From NCBI RefSeq assembly GCF_000763495.1, contig NZ_CP009576.1:1002001-1066000 (forward strand): DNA of 64,000 nt. Reading direction: 5' to 3'. The position numbers and the translations under genes are program-made. Of this stretch, positions 53,696 through 63,466 are shown piece by piece. The notes beneath the pieces were generated by a model. The model saw only the letters and a program-made list of their open reading frames with translations, did no database searches and was not told the DNA's origin. Source of the DNA: Listeria ivanovii subsp. londoniensis (GTDB lineage: Bacteria > Bacillota > Bacilli > Lactobacillales > Listeriaceae). The number at the start of each line of letters is the position of its first letter. The first letter of the stretch is position 1.

Positions 53696-54424
53696 ATGAA
53701 AGTAGTTATAAAAGAAAATCCCCAAGTAGTAGCTGAAACAGTAAGCAAAAAAATCATTGAACTAGTAAACGAAAAGCCATCAAGCTTAGTTTGTATCGCT
53801 GGTGGAGATACACCGTTATTAACGATAGAAGCATTAGTAAAAGCAAATCTAGCCGGTGAAGTGGATTTTAGTCAAACGCAATTTGTTGGTCTAGATGAAT
53901 GGGTTGGACTTGGTAGAGAAACGAAAGGAAGTTGTATCCGGACTTTAGATGATGCTTTTTTTGACCGTTTAAAAGATGTCACTACTGAGCAAATTTGCTT
54001 TTTTGACGGGAAGAGAGCTGATTTAGAAGCAGAATGTACTCGTGTAGATACATTTATTAATGAACGAGGCGGAATTGATTTTATCTTATTAGGAATCGGT
54101 CTTAATGGACATATTGGATTTAACGAACCATTTGTACCTGTCGATGTCAATTGTCATGTAGTGAAATTGGATGATGTCACTAAACGTGTCATGAGTAAAT
54201 ACTTTGAGACAAGTTTACCCCTGACTCACGGAATATCACTTGGAATGAAACAGATTTTAGCAGCAAAAGAAATTTATTTAGTCGCTACAGGCGAAAAAAA
54301 AGCAGCAATTGTTCAGCAGGTTGTCGAAACGAAGCCAACTGTGGCGATTCCTGCAACTTTAGTTAAACAAACTACTTCTGTACTCGTAGTAGATAAATTG
54401 GCAGCAAGTGGGTGTGAAATCTAA
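53696..54424 (+). CDS. Glucosamine-6-phosphate deaminase/isomerase family protein (NagB-like)
   Basis: 242-residue sugar-phosphate isomerase-family enzyme. It has the phosphate loop GGDTPLLTI, the FVGLDEWVGLG segment with the catalytic Asp, and GIGLNGHIGFNEP with the catalytic His, as in NagB. NagB makes fructose 6-phosphate and ammonia from glucosamine 6-phosphate. In this operon it may act on the phosphorylated sugar brought in by the PTS, which points to an aminosugar or to an isomerised ketose. AGAAAGG precedes the ATG. Confidence 0.88.
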   Translation: MKVVIKENPQVVAETVSKKIIELVNEKPSSLVCIAGGDTPLLTIEALVKANLAGEVDFSQTQFVGLDEWVGLGRETKGSCIRTLDDAFFDRLKDVTTEQICFFDGKRADLEAECTRVDTFINERGGIDFILLGIGLNGHIGFNEPFVPVDVNCHVVKLDDVTKRVMSKYFETSLPLTHGISLGMKQILAAKEIYLVATGEKKAAIVQQVVETKPTVAIPATLVKQTTSVLVVDKLAASGCEI

Positions 54425-55377
54425 TGGAAAATATCATTGTACAAGGAAGAAAAAATGGTCAAAAGATTGATATTGCATGTTCTAACTTAGTCATGGGTGC
54501 TGGGGATTTCTTACGAGTAGATAATATGGATTTTGCAGGTCCTGTACTTGATCAATACTTTGCGTTTGGTGGAAATATTTTTGATACAGCCCGTCATTAT
54601 CGTCATAGCGAAAAAGCAATTGGAGCATGGATGCAGATGCGTGGTAATCGAGAAAATGTTGTTATTCAAACAAAAGGTGGACATCCAGTACGTGAAGCGA
54701 GTGATGTGCCGCGTGTAACGCCAGAAGCGATTTACGAAGACATTTCTGTGAGTTTGGAGATGCTTCAAACCAATCATGTGGAGTTATTTGCGCTACATCG
54801 TGATAATCCGGCAGTTGAAGTAGGTCCGATTATGGAAGCTTTACACAAAGAAGTAGAAAATGGCCGTGTATATGCGATTGGACTTTCCAATTGGGAGTTA
54901 CCACGAATTATCGAAGCAAATGAATACGCCATGACACACGGTTTAACACCACTTAGTTTTAATAGCCCTAATTTTAGTTTAGCAAAAGTAAACCGACCAC
55001 GCTGGGAAAATTGTGTTTCCGCAAGTGAAGAGATGGTGCGCTGGCATGAACAAACGAATTTACCACTTTTTTCTTGGTCTTCACAGGCTGGGGGGTTCTT
55101 TTCTGGTGAATTTTCAGAACAAGACCCATCAGATACAGAAATGGTAGAAGTTTATTATAGCGAATCCAACTGGGAACGCTACAAACGAGCCAAAGAGCTA
55201 GCGCAGAAAAAAGGATGTACTCCCATTCAAATTTCGCTTGCTTATGTGCTAAGTCAATCTTTCCCAACAGCAGCCGTTATCGGTCCTGAGAATCAAGCGG
55301 AACTAAAGTCTTCTGTAGCAGCGGCGAATATTCAGCTGTCAAAAGAAGAAATAGCATGGCTTGATTTAAAAGCATAA
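54424..55377 (+). CDS. Aldo/keto reductase
   Basis: 317-residue NAD(P)H-dependent oxidoreductase with a TIM barrel. The catalytic set is visible: Asp in GNIFDTARHYRHSEKAIG (Asp and Tyr), Lys in VVIQTKGGHP and His in ELFALHRDNP. IGPENQAELKSS near the C-terminus is the cofactor phosphate loop. The start overlaps the NagB-like stop by one base (TAATG), showing operon coupling. It presumably reduces or oxidises a sugar intermediate in this pathway. Confidence 0.87.
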   Translation: MENIIVQGRKNGQKIDIACSNLVMGAGDFLRVDNMDFAGPVLDQYFAFGGNIFDTARHYRHSEKAIGAWMQMRGNRENVVIQTKGGHPVREASDVPRVTPEAIYEDISVSLEMLQTNHVELFALHRDNPAVEVGPIMEALHKEVENGRVYAIGLSNWELPRIIEANEYAMTHGLTPLSFNSPNFSLAKVNRPRWENCVSASEEMVRWHEQTNLPLFSWSSQAGGFFSGEFSEQDPSDTEMVEVYYSESNWERYKRAKELAQKKGCTPIQISLAYVLSQSFPTAAVIGPENQAELKSSVAAANIQLSKEEIAWLDLKA

Positions 55378-55392
55378 GAAAGGTGGAAGACT

Positions 55393-56160
55393 ATGGATAT
55401 TAAAGATAAAATAGCGGTCCAACTTTATTCAGTACGAAAAGAAATGGAACGAGATTTAGAAGGTACATTCAAAAAAATTCATGAAATTGGGTTTCGGTAT
55501 GTGCAACTTGACGGTATGAGAGGAAATGATCCCGCCGAAGTATTACATTTCCTCGGTAAATATGAATTAAAGGTGATTGGTATGCATATTAAGCATGGCC
55601 GTTTTATGACTGATTTAGATGGTATCATTCAAGAAGCATACTATTTTGGTTGTAAAACAATTTTTGATAAGTATATCGAAGAGGAAGACCAAAATCTGGT
55701 TGGTTATAAAGCAACAAAAGAAGCGCTAATTAGGGCTGCTCAGCAATTAAATTCACTTGGTTTTCGAGTTGGCTTGCATAATCCGGAATATGATTTTAAT
55801 GAGTTAATTGCTGGCCGAAGAGTGATGGATTTCATTACTGATCCAGTAAATGGTGTATGTATCTATGCTGAACCAGATACATATTGGATTAGAGCGGCTG
55901 GACATGACGAAGGGGAATTTATGAAGCGATACAGTGGACGTGCTCCAATTGTTCATATGAAAGATTTTGTCAGTGGCTTTGAATTAGAAGACATGGACAA
56001 TAACTTAGTGGAGATTGGTCAAGGAGAGGTGGATTTTCGTGCAATCATTGTTTGGGGCGAAGCAAATGGAGTCGAGTATTACTGCATCGAGCAAGACCGG
56101 TCGAAAAGAGACATGTTTGACACGTTAAAAGCTAGCTACAATTATTTATTAAATTTATAA
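55393..56160 (+). CDS. Sugar phosphate isomerase/epimerase (xylose isomerase-like TIM barrel)
   Basis: 255-residue enzyme of the AP-endonuclease family 2 fold (IolE/hexulose-epimerase type). Metal-ligand candidates are Glu in CIYAEPDTYWI, Asp/His in IVHMKDF, His in VGLHNPEYDF and Glu near the C-terminus in YYCIEQDRSK. AAAGGTGG precedes the ATG, 15 bases after the reductase. It ends the seven-gene PTS operon. The combination NagB-like, reductase, epimerase suggests remodelling of an unusual sugar before glycolysis. Confidence 0.85.
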   Translation: MDIKDKIAVQLYSVRKEMERDLEGTFKKIHEIGFRYVQLDGMRGNDPAEVLHFLGKYELKVIGMHIKHGRFMTDLDGIIQEAYYFGCKTIFDKYIEEEDQNLVGYKATKEALIRAAQQLNSLGFRVGLHNPEYDFNELIAGRRVMDFITDPVNGVCIYAEPDTYWIRAAGHDEGEFMKRYSGRAPIVHMKDFVSGFELEDMDNNLVEIGQGEVDFRAIIVWGEANGVEYYCIEQDRSKRDMFDTLKASYNYLLNL

Positions 56161-56167
56161 AAGCAGA

Positions 56168-56198
56168 CGTCAGAAGATTATTTCTGGCGTTTTTTTCT
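56168..56198 (+). terminator. Terminator of the PTS operon
   Basis: ACGTCAGAA / TTCTGGCGT stem (one G-T pair) followed by TTTTTT. Confidence 0.85.
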
Positions 56199-56276
56199 GT
56201 TTTGAAAGTGGTTAAGTTTACAAGCAGTCTGATTTGGGAACTGTAATGATAGATGTTTTAAGGGGGAATGAAACAA

Positions 56277-57662
56277 ATGAAAAAGAAGTGGTTGATTTTT
56301 GCACTTATTTTTTTATTAGCTACGATATTTTTTGTACCAAAAGCTGAAGCGGCAACTGATTATGGGAGTAGTTTTTTTACTAAAGTTGCACTGCAAAATC
56401 AAAACGGGGAAGATACAACCAATTTCAAAGAGAATAGTAGAGTAAGAGTTGCCTATGATTTTGTTATTACACAGCCAGTTGTGAGTGGTGAAACAATGAC
56501 GCTCACTATTCCAGCACAGCTAAAATTAATTAATTTTGGTGGTTTTCCAGTGAATGACGCAGAAGGAAATACGATAGCAGATGCAAAAGTGGAACCGACT
56601 ACAGGAACAATAACGTTAACTTTTACAGACTATGTTAATACGCATACAGATTTAAGCGGCAGTTTATACTATAACGCTACGTTTAATAGCAAAAATATTC
56701 AAACAGATCAAGTTAACTCGATTTTATTTCCGGTAAAAAATACCACACAAGCTTGGAATGCGTATATTAGTAAAGTATCAACTGGCGGTGGGACAGGTTC
56801 GCCAACAGTTGTTTTTAAACAAGGACGAATGGACGAGAAAGATTCGACTATTTTGCACTGGACAGTTACTTTAAATAATGCCCTTTTACCAATTGAAAAT
56901 GCCATTTATACTGACACACTTGGTTCTGGACAAACTTTGCTAGGTAAAGCGACAGTAAAGTATCGTGATGCAAATAAAAAAATTGTCACCGAGTCAGAGC
57001 GCGAAATTTCACTAGATAATAATCGTAATTTCCAGTTAACGATTGGAACACTAATTAATCAATCTGTTGTGATTAACTATGATAGTAAAATTACGAATAA
57101 ACAAAAAAGTTATACAAATAAAGCGACAATTGCAGGAGATAATTTTGATGCTGTTTCAAGAAATGCAAGTGTGATTGACTATGGAAGTGGCGGTCAAGGA
57201 GTTGGAACGCCACCGCCCCCAGTGAAAGAAGAACCACCCTTTATTCCGGCAGAAAAACAGCCAATTGAAAAAGTGGTTGAGACAGATTTTGGACCACTTG
57301 AAATAGTAAAAGATTCTGATGAAAATGGCAAAATCAAAGTGATTTACAAGGTGAAAAGCGGCGATACTTTACCTGGAGTTGCCAAAAAATTCGATGTAAC
57401 GGTTTCAGATATTAAAGAGTGGAATAACCTTATGTCAGATAATTTACAAACGGGACAAAAATTGCAATTGACTATTGAAAAAACATTACTTAATAGCATT
57501 ACTATACCAGCGACACCAAAAGTAACTAGTACGACCAAAGTTGGGAGTGTCATTGAAACACCAGGAACGTTACCGCATACTGGCGATACCAATCCTTTGT
57601 TAGCATTCTTAGCTGGTTTAAGTCTAGTTTCCTTTGGCTTTACATTTTTGCGCAAAAACTAA
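56277..57662 (+). CDS. LPXTG wall protein with adhesin head and LysM domain
   Basis: 461-residue surface protein. Residues 1-26 are a signal peptide (VPKAEA-A); 27-300 are an adhesin-like head ([33 protein letters not shown]) homologous to the head of the SpaA-repeat protein at 41.5 kb; a Pro-rich linker; about 360-405 a LysM domain ([20 protein letters not shown]) that can bind peptidoglycan; and the sortase motif LPHTG, hydrophobic helix, RKN. The start chosen is the ATG at 56277, ten bases after GGGGG; an ATG three codons earlier sits on the binding site. LysM plus sortase anchoring in one protein is unusual. Terminator follows. Confidence 0.86.
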   Translation: MKKKWLIFALIFLLATIFFVPKAEAATDYGSSFFTKVALQNQNGEDTTNFKENSRVRVAYDFVITQPVVSGETMTLTIPAQLKLINFGGFPVNDAEGNTIADAKVEPTTGTITLTFTDYVNTHTDLSGSLYYNATFNSKNIQTDQVNSILFPVKNTTQAWNAYISKVSTGGGTGSPTVVFKQGRMDEKDSTILHWTVTLNNALLPIENAIYTDTLGSGQTLLGKATVKYRDANKKIVTESEREISLDNNRNFQLTIGTLINQSVVINYDSKITNKQKSYTNKATIAGDNFDAVSRNASVIDYGSGGQGVGTPPPPVKEEPPFIPAEKQPIEKVVETDFGPLEIVKDSDENGKIKVIYKVKSGDTLPGVAKKFDVTVSDIKEWNNLMSDNLQTGQKLQLTIEKTLLNSITIPATPKVTSTTKVGSVIETPGTLPHTGDTNPLLAFLAGLSLVSFGFTFLRKN

Positions 57663-57663
57663 A

Positions 57664-57702
57664 AAAAGGAGACACTAGTTTTTAATTAGTGCCTCCTCTT
57701 TT
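57664..57702. terminator. Bidirectional terminator between converging genes
   Basis: AAAGGAGACACTA / TAGTGCCTCCTCTTTT stem with A and T runs; it serves the LPXTG/LysM gene and the minus-strand secreted protein gene. Confidence 0.85.
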
Positions 57703-57706
57703 ACTT

Positions 57707-58183
57707 TTATAAAAGCTGCCCTTTTTTTCGGTAGATAAAATTTTCATTGGTAGATTTAGGATGAAATGATTTAGAGTCTTTTTTTGGTTTTTCTGGAAGA
57801 TTTATGGTGATTGTTTTGCTTTTAGTCTGATGCTTAGCTGATTTTGTTGTAATAGTAATTAAATTATTTCCAGGCTTTAAATGTGCAATCGTGAATTGAT
57901 GGTAAGTAGAGGAGCCAGTCACTTTTTTAGTTTGATTATTTGTAACAACAGAAATCGTTGCATTTTCTTCGGTCTCAAACATTAATTCTGCACGATCGTT
58001 CGTAATTTCAATATAAGGGTTTTCAAGAGAATAAGTCAAAAATAATTCCATCAATTCAGTGGAAGTTTGTGTTGTATAAGTTACACCAGTTGTTGCCTTA
58101 TGCGCCTGTGCAATTTCCGGAAGCCAGTTTAGTGTCGCCAATAAAAGCCCGATTATAAGTATGATTTGCCACTTTTCCCTCAT
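57707..58183 (-). CDS. Secreted hypothetical protein (158 aa)
   Basis: 158 residues with a signal peptide (1-27, ending at AQA-H), then an Ig-like beta-rich domain (YIEITNDRAELMFETEENAT, TIAHLKPGNNLITITTKS) and a Lys-rich tail without a membrane anchor or sortase motif. The ATG at 58183 has AAGGGG eight bases upstream; a GTG three codons earlier overlaps that site. Basic charge suggests loose wall or membrane association. Function unknown. It lies between two plus-strand genes and converges on the LPXTG/LysM gene. Confidence 0.72.
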   Translation of the reverse strand: MREKWQIILIIGLLLATLNWLPEIAQAHKATTGVTYTTQTSTELMELFLTYSLENPYIEITNDRAELMFETEENATISVVTNNQTKKVTGSSTYHQFTIAHLKPGNNLITITTKSAKHQTKSKTITINLPEKPKKDSKSFHPKSTNENFIYRKKGQLL

Positions 58184-58329
58184 TATTCTCACCCCTTCTG
58201 TAATAGTATAAAAAATAAATATGAATAAAGTATGAATAAAGCTTGCTAAATTATTCTATTTAATTACGCTGAAGCCCTTCCCATTTAATCATTATTAACG
58301 TAAGATAAAAAGAAAAAAGGAGTAGAGCG

Positions 58330-58812
58330 ATGGAACTTGAAAATTTAGAAAAAAAACTACCAGAAAAAATTAAAACTGTCTGGCGGCAAACGGAGGGGAT
58401 AGCTGTTTTTGCTTTTCTTCTTTGTTCTGTTGTTGCAGCCGTGATTTTTTATTATACGGAAATATCACTATGGTGGAGCATGATTGGGTTTGGTTTTACT
58501 TGTTTATACGCAGTGTTCGTTTACGGCTTTATTATTCCGTTTCGTTTTGCGAGGTGGAGTTATCAAATTAAACCAGACGAAATGGAAATTCAACACGGTA
58601 TCATTTTTAGAAGTCGAGTATTAATTCCGATGGTTCGTATTCAGCATGTAGAAACAGGGCAGGGTCCATTACTTAGACGACAAAAGCTTGTTTCATTATC
58701 TATCACGACAGCTGCCAAAACACACGTCATTGAAGCAGTAAATGAAGCAGAATCGGATAAATTAAGGCATCACATTTTGGAACTTGTGAAGGTGGCGAAA
58801 GAAGATGTTTGA
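58330..58812 (+). CDS. YdbS-like PH-domain membrane protein
   Basis: 160-residue protein with two adjacent membrane helices (residues 25-70) and a bacterial PH domain (bPH2) from about 75 to 150, with MEIQHGIIFRSRVLIPMVRI and the Gln/His-rich edge HVETGQGPLLRR. It corresponds to B. subtilis YdbS in the same gene neighbourhood. GGAGTAG lies seven bases before the ATG, and the next gene overlaps its end by eight bases. In B. subtilis YdbST has been linked to resistance to an antibacterial peptide; function here is inferred. Confidence 0.87.
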   Translation: MELENLEKKLPEKIKTVWRQTEGIAVFAFLLCSVVAAVIFYYTEISLWWSMIGFGFTCLYAVFVYGFIIPFRFARWSYQIKPDEMEIQHGIIFRSRVLIPMVRIQHVETGQGPLLRRQKLVSLSITTAAKTHVIEAVNEAESDKLRHHILELVKVAKEDV

Positions 58813-60277
58813 AGAAAGACGCCTACATCCAATTGCGCTAATTAAGGAAATAATTACGAACGTTAGACGAAATATTGTTCCAATTGTCGTGGCACTATTT
58901 TCTATTTTTAGAGGGATTGAAAGCACCGGTTATTTACCAAGTTGGGCGATTTATGGCATTGTTCTTCTGGTTATTTTGCTTATTTTAACGCCTGCTGTGT
59001 TGAAATACATTACCTATAAATATACATTAGAAGACCAGGGGATTCGGATAAAGTACGGTTTGATTTTCAGAAAAAATACATACATTCCATATGAGCGCAT
59101 CCAAACAGTACAAAAGAAACAATGGTTTTTCTTTATCCCATTTGATGTTTGCCAAATACTCATCGAGACGGCTGGCGGGAATGGAAAAGCGGAAGCCGAT
59201 TTAGTAGCTGTCCCAGTGGGGGTAGTGGATGAATTAAAGGATTTACGTGATGGAAAAAAACAAGAAATAGAAGAAGAACATGTGAAAGACGAAGAACAAC
59301 CCGCAGAAGTTCCAGAAAAAACAGTTATGCTCCAAACAAGGCAATTAATTTTAATGGCGGTAACTTCCGGTGGGGTATTCGGAACACTTTTAATTGTGCT
59401 AGCTTTTATGCAGCAATTTCGAGAAGTTATTCCAACTGATTGGATGGAATCACAAGCCGAAGAACTCTGGAAAATGGGCGTTATTGTGATGATTGTTTTA
59501 ATTGTCTTGATTTTGTTCGTTTTGTGGGGAATATCGATTGTAACAACACTTTTCAAATATTTCCAATTCAAACTCATGAAATTTTCCGATTCACTGGTTG
59601 TCGAAAAAGGACTGTTAGAAAGAAACCATACAACTGTATCACTTGCTCGTATCCAAGGAATTATTATTGTTGAATCACCGCTTCGACAAATACTTGGACT
59701 GGTTGCTGTGAAAGTGGTTACTGCGGGGAATTCTGGTGATGAAAAGCAATCAGGTGATATTTTACTTTTGCCCATCATGAAAAAAGAACAGGCCTTCCAG
59801 ACTTTGAAAGAAATGCTTCCCAATTATTTATTTGATTTGGAAGAATTAGAACGGGCTCCAAAAGCAAGTTTGCGCAGGTTTTTACAGATTTATTTAGTAT
59901 GGACAGTAATTCCAGCTGCAATTCTGAGCATTTTATTTTTCCCACTCGGTATTATTAGTCTTCTATTACCAATTTTAGCAGGAATGAAGGCTATCGCGAG
60001 TTACCGTGCTACAGGTGTATCCTCAGATAAACATACCTTAATCATCCAAGCGCGCCCAGTTATTTCCAAATTAACCTATGTGATGCGGAAAGAACGAATC
60101 CAAGGCTTAAGCTTAAGGCAGAGCATCTGGATGGAAAAAGGAAGGACTTGCCACTTAAATGTTTGGCTAAAATCAGGAAGCACAAGTGCGGAAGCCTATG
60201 TTCGCTATCTAAACAAAGACCAAGCTATCCAAGTTTATGAATGGTATAGTCCCTCAAAGACAATAAATGAATCATAA
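58805..60277 (+). CDS. YdbT-like membrane protein with three PH domains
   Basis: 490-residue membrane protein with pairs of helices alternating with bPH2 domains: about 65-145 (GIRIKYGLIFRKNTYIPYER), about 255-340 (VEKGLLERNHTTVSLARIQG) and about 400-480 (MRKERIQGLSLRQSIWMEKG). A charged Glu-rich loop lies at about 150-175. It starts eight bases inside ydbS, so the two proteins are co-translated and probably form one complex. It is the YdbT homologue in conserved synteny. Confidence 0.87.
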   Translation: MFEERRLHPIALIKEIITNVRRNIVPIVVALFSIFRGIESTGYLPSWAIYGIVLLVILLILTPAVLKYITYKYTLEDQGIRIKYGLIFRKNTYIPYERIQTVQKKQWFFFIPFDVCQILIETAGGNGKAEADLVAVPVGVVDELKDLRDGKKQEIEEEHVKDEEQPAEVPEKTVMLQTRQLILMAVTSGGVFGTLLIVLAFMQQFREVIPTDWMESQAEELWKMGVIVMIVLIVLILFVLWGISIVTTLFKYFQFKLMKFSDSLVVEKGLLERNHTTVSLARIQGIIIVESPLRQILGLVAVKVVTAGNSGDEKQSGDILLLPIMKKEQAFQTLKEMLPNYLFDLEELERAPKASLRRFLQIYLVWTVIPAAILSILFFPLGIISLLLPILAGMKAIASYRATGVSSDKHTLIIQARPVISKLTYVMRKERIQGLSLRQSIWMEKGRTCHLNVWLKSGSTSAEAYVRYLNKDQAIQVYEWYSPSKTINES

Positions 60278-60279
60278 TA

Positions 60280-60336
60280 AGAACATCCTTTTGTAAAAAG
60301 TAGTTATTTTTCGCAAAAGGATGTTCTATTATTTTT
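60280..60336 (+). terminator. Terminator of ydbST
   Basis: AGAACATCCTTTTG / CAAAAGGATGTTCT stem (14 bases) enclosing an AAAAA/TTTTT inner stem, followed by a T-rich tail. Confidence 0.85.
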
Positions 60337-60399
60337 GGCGTAATTGCGGTAAAATAGAAAGAATAAAGTGAGTTTGATAGAGAGAGGATTGGTTAAGTA

Positions 60400-61779
60400 G
60401 TGAAACATATTGTGATTATCGGAGGCGGCTTATCGGGGCTTGTAGCAGCTTATGAACTACAAAAAACACATCCGAATTATTCTTGGGAATTAGTAGAAAA
60501 AGACGAAAAACTAGGTGGGAAATTCGAAACAGTTAAACGAGACGGTTTTTTAATTGAAAAAGGACCAGATTCGTTTTTAGCGAGAAAGCCAGCCGGAATC
60601 GAATTAGTGAGAGAGCTAGGGTTAGAAAATCAATTAATTGCGAATGCAACTGGGCGTTCTTATATTTACCATCAAAAAGCGCTACATCCTATTCCAGAAG
60701 GGGCAGTGATGGGCATTCCAACGAACAAACAAGCACTATTAGCAAGCACGCTTATTTCAGAAGTAGGGAAAGCTCGTGCCTTACAAGAACCAACCATCCC
60801 AGCAAACACAACAAAAGCAGATCAATCGATTGGGGACTTTTTTGAAGTTCGTTTTGGGAAAGAATTAGTAAAAACGCTTATAGAGCCACTTTTATCTGGT
60901 ATTTATGCAGGAAATATTTATAAAATGAGCTTGCGGGCAACATTTCCGCAATTTGAAGAAGCTGTGGCTAAACATGGTAGTTTGATGGAAGGTCTACAAC
61001 AAAGTCAGCTGAACACAACTGGAACTAAAGCAACCATTGGCGCATTTAGGACGCTAGATGGCGGGTTAGATTCTTTACCAAAAGCCGTCGAACAAGCTCT
61101 TCCTAAGAACCATTTGCACACAGGAAAACAAGCAACGCAAATTTGGAAAAAAGGTCATTCTTATGAAATTTCTTTTGAAAATGGAGATAAAATATCAGCT
61201 GATGGCGTCATTATTGCTGCTACTCACGATACATTAATTGATTTACTTGGAAACAGGGTAACAGAACCGTTTTCCAACCAGCCATTAACCAGCCTTGCAA
61301 CAGTCTCATTAGCTTATAATGAAAGTGATGTACCCATTTTACCGGATGGAACGGGTTATTTAGTTGCTAGAACTGCTCCTTATCGAACCACTGCTTGTAC
61401 ATGGGTGCAAAAAAAATGGCCACATATGGTACCTGAGGATAAAATGCTATTACGAGGCTTTGTTGGTAAAGCAGGTGAAACTTGGTTAGAAGAGGCAAGT
61501 GATGAAGCGATTGTTTCTGCTGTTTTAGCAGATTATGCCGAAATGATGGATATCGAAAGAGCGCCCCTTTTTTATGAAGTAAGTCGGATGAAATCTGCAA
61601 TGCCACAGTATTCAGTGACACACCAAGCTAGACTAAAACAACTAAAAGAAAATATTGCAACAGACTACCCGGGAATTTATTTTGCAGGAATGAGTTATCA
61701 AGGAGTTGGAATTCCTGATTGTATTGCTGGGGCGAAACTAGCCGTTAATGATGTTACTGATTTTTTGAAAGAGGTGTAA
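60400..61779 (+). CDS. cgoX: Coproporphyrinogen III oxidase, HemY type
   Basis: 459-residue FAD enzyme of the HemY/CgoX family, which in Firmicutes oxidises coproporphyrinogen III to coproporphyrin III for heme synthesis. The FAD dinucleotide fold is IIGGGLSGLVAAYEL at the N-terminus, followed by LVEKDEKLGGKFETV and KGPDSFLARKP; the C-terminal FAD segment is YFAGMSYQGVGIPDC. The start is GTG, with GAGAGG some 13 bases upstream, a rather weak site. The acpS gene follows one base after the stop. Older annotation calls it hemG or hemY. Confidence 0.93.
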   Translation: MKHIVIIGGGLSGLVAAYELQKTHPNYSWELVEKDEKLGGKFETVKRDGFLIEKGPDSFLARKPAGIELVRELGLENQLIANATGRSYIYHQKALHPIPEGAVMGIPTNKQALLASTLISEVGKARALQEPTIPANTTKADQSIGDFFEVRFGKELVKTLIEPLLSGIYAGNIYKMSLRATFPQFEEAVAKHGSLMEGLQQSQLNTTGTKATIGAFRTLDGGLDSLPKAVEQALPKNHLHTGKQATQIWKKGHSYEISFENGDKISADGVIIAATHDTLIDLLGNRVTEPFSNQPLTSLATVSLAYNESDVPILPDGTGYLVARTAPYRTTACTWVQKKWPHMVPEDKMLLRGFVGKAGETWLEEASDEAIVSAVLADYAEMMDIERAPLFYEVSRMKSAMPQYSVTHQARLKQLKENIATDYPGIYFAGMSYQGVGIPDCIAGAKLAVNDVTDFLKEV

Positions 61780-61780
61780 G

Positions 61781-62137
61781 ATGATTAAAGGTATTGGACT
61801 AGATATGATTGATTTACGACGAGTAAAACAAGTTTTAGAAAAGAATCCCCGTTTTATTGAGCGGATTTTAACAGAAAAAGAAATTAGTCAATTTGAAAAA
61901 TATGAAGGTAGTCGTAAAATTGAATTTTTAGCGGGTCGCTTTGCCGCCAAAGAAGCTTATGCAAAAGCGAACGGAACTGGATTTGGAAAACATTTAAGCT
62001 TTACGGATGTAGAAATTTTACAAGTAGAAGATGGCAGACCTCATGTGACAATGCCAATAAAACCAGATGAGACGGTGTTTGTGAGTATTACCCACACGGC
62101 AAGATCTGCTGCGGCACAAGTGATTATTGAAGTTTAG
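61781..62137 (+). CDS. acpS: Holo-[acyl-carrier-protein] synthase
   Basis: 118-residue trimeric phosphopantetheinyl transferase that moves 4'-phosphopantetheine from CoA to the serine of ACP. Motifs: [12 protein letters not shown] with Mg2+-binding Asp, FAGR-type [18 protein letters not shown] with catalytic Glu and Lys, and [22 protein letters not shown] lies seven bases before the ATG; the gene begins one base after cgoX and alr follows closely, indicating one operon. Confidence 0.95.
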   Translation: MIKGIGLDMIDLRRVKQVLEKNPRFIERILTEKEISQFEKYEGSRKIEFLAGRFAAKEAYAKANGTGFGKHLSFTDVEILQVEDGRPHVTMPIKPDETVFVSITHTARSAAAQVIIEV

Positions 62138-62154
62138 AAAGGAAAGTGGAAATT

Positions 62155-63261
62155 ATGGTGACAGGCTGGCATCGTCCAACATGGATTGAAATCGACCGTG
62201 CAGCAATACGTGAAAACATCCAAAATGAACAAAAACATCTTCCAAAAAACGTAGCAGTCTGGGCAGTGGTGAAAGCAAACGCCTATGGTCATGGTATTAT
62301 TGAAGTGGCAAAAATCGCCAAAGAAGCAGGAGCAAAAGGATTTTGTGTAGCTATTTTGGATGAAGCACTGGCTTTACGAGAAGCTGGTTTTCGGGATGAT
62401 TTTATTTTAGTCTTAGGAGCAACAAGAAAAGAGGATGCAAATTTAGCAGCACGCGAAAATATTTCACTAACGATTTACAGTGAAGATTGGTTAGAAGCTC
62501 TGAATCCTGAAGTACCATTGAAAGTGCATTTGAAAATCGATAGTGGCATGGGGCGTCTAGGTATTCGAGAGGCGGAAGAAGCAGCGCAAATCGAAGCGAA
62601 AATTGCTGGGAATATGAACTTGATTTTAGAAGGAGCCTACACGCATTTTGCTACCGCCGATCAGCTGGAAACCAGTTATTTTGACCAACAATTAGCGAGG
62701 TTTCATACTATTTTAAGAGCTTTAAATGAACGACCAACATTTGTTCACACAGCAAATTCAGCTGCATCTTTACTACAATCTCAAGTAGGCTTTGATGCGA
62801 TTCGTTTTGGGATTTCCATGTATGGTTTAACGCCATCAATCGAAATTAAAGCAAGTTTACCATTTAAGCTAAAGCCGGCACTTGCACTTTATACCGAGAT
62901 AGTTCATGTGAAAGAACTTGCGCCTGGTGATAGTGTCAGCTATGGAGCGACCTATACAGCAACGGAAAAAGAATGGGTTGCAACACTACCGATTGGTTAT
63001 GCAGATGGGCTTATTCGTCACTACAGTGGATTTCACGTGCTAGTAAATGGAGAAAAAGTTCCGATAATTGGGCGAGTATGTATGGATCAAACAATCATCA
63101 AACTACCTTATAAATTTCAAACTGGTTCAAAAGTAACGATAATTGGTACTGACGAAGCGAATACGGTAACAGCTGATGATGCAGCTGAATATTTAGACAC
63201 AATTAATTATGAAGTTACCTGTATGTTAACTGAGCGTATACCTAGAAAATACATCAATTAG
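62155..63261 (+). CDS. alr: Alanine racemase
   Basis: 368-residue pyridoxal-phosphate enzyme that interconverts L- and D-alanine for the cell wall. K40 in [12 protein letters not shown] carries the cofactor, and the second catalytic base Tyr lies in [20 protein letters not shown] and GISMYGL are cofactor-phosphate segments, and GRVCMDQ is the C-terminal signature. The ATG at 62155 gives the usual Listeria length; a GTG three codons earlier is less likely. It follows acpS by 17 bases, as in B. subtilis but without the ydcC lipoprotein gene between them. Confidence 0.95.
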   Translation: MVTGWHRPTWIEIDRAAIRENIQNEQKHLPKNVAVWAVVKANAYGHGIIEVAKIAKEAGAKGFCVAILDEALALREAGFRDDFILVLGATRKEDANLAARENISLTIYSEDWLEALNPEVPLKVHLKIDSGMGRLGIREAEEAAQIEAKIAGNMNLILEGAYTHFATADQLETSYFDQQLARFHTILRALNERPTFVHTANSAASLLQSQVGFDAIRFGISMYGLTPSIEIKASLPFKLKPALALYTEIVHVKELAPGDSVSYGATYTATEKEWVATLPIGYADGLIRHYSGFHVLVNGEKVPIIGRVCMDQTIIKLPYKFQTGSKVTIIGTDEANTVTADDAAEYLDTINYEVTCMLTERIPRKYIN

Positions 63262-63400
63262 AAGGTAATATTCGTGCTTTTTTGAGGAGAAGCGTTTATA
63301 ATCTAACATATGAAACTTTATAGCTACATCTAGGACTTAAGAGAGGATGTTGGATAAAACGACAACAATCTTAACAAGTAAATGCGAAATAACTCTTTTC

Positions 63401-63429
63401 TTCATGGCTTGATAATGGTACGATATAGT
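63401..63429 (+). promoter_or_regulatory. Possible promoter of mazEF
   Basis: TTCATG and TATAGT with a 17-base spacer, 37 bases before the mazE start. A second TATAAT lies at about 63297. The 205-base gap holds no other gene. Confidence 0.4.
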
Positions 63430-63466
63430 TGTTACTTACAGGTACGAGGCTTTGGGGGTGTGACAC

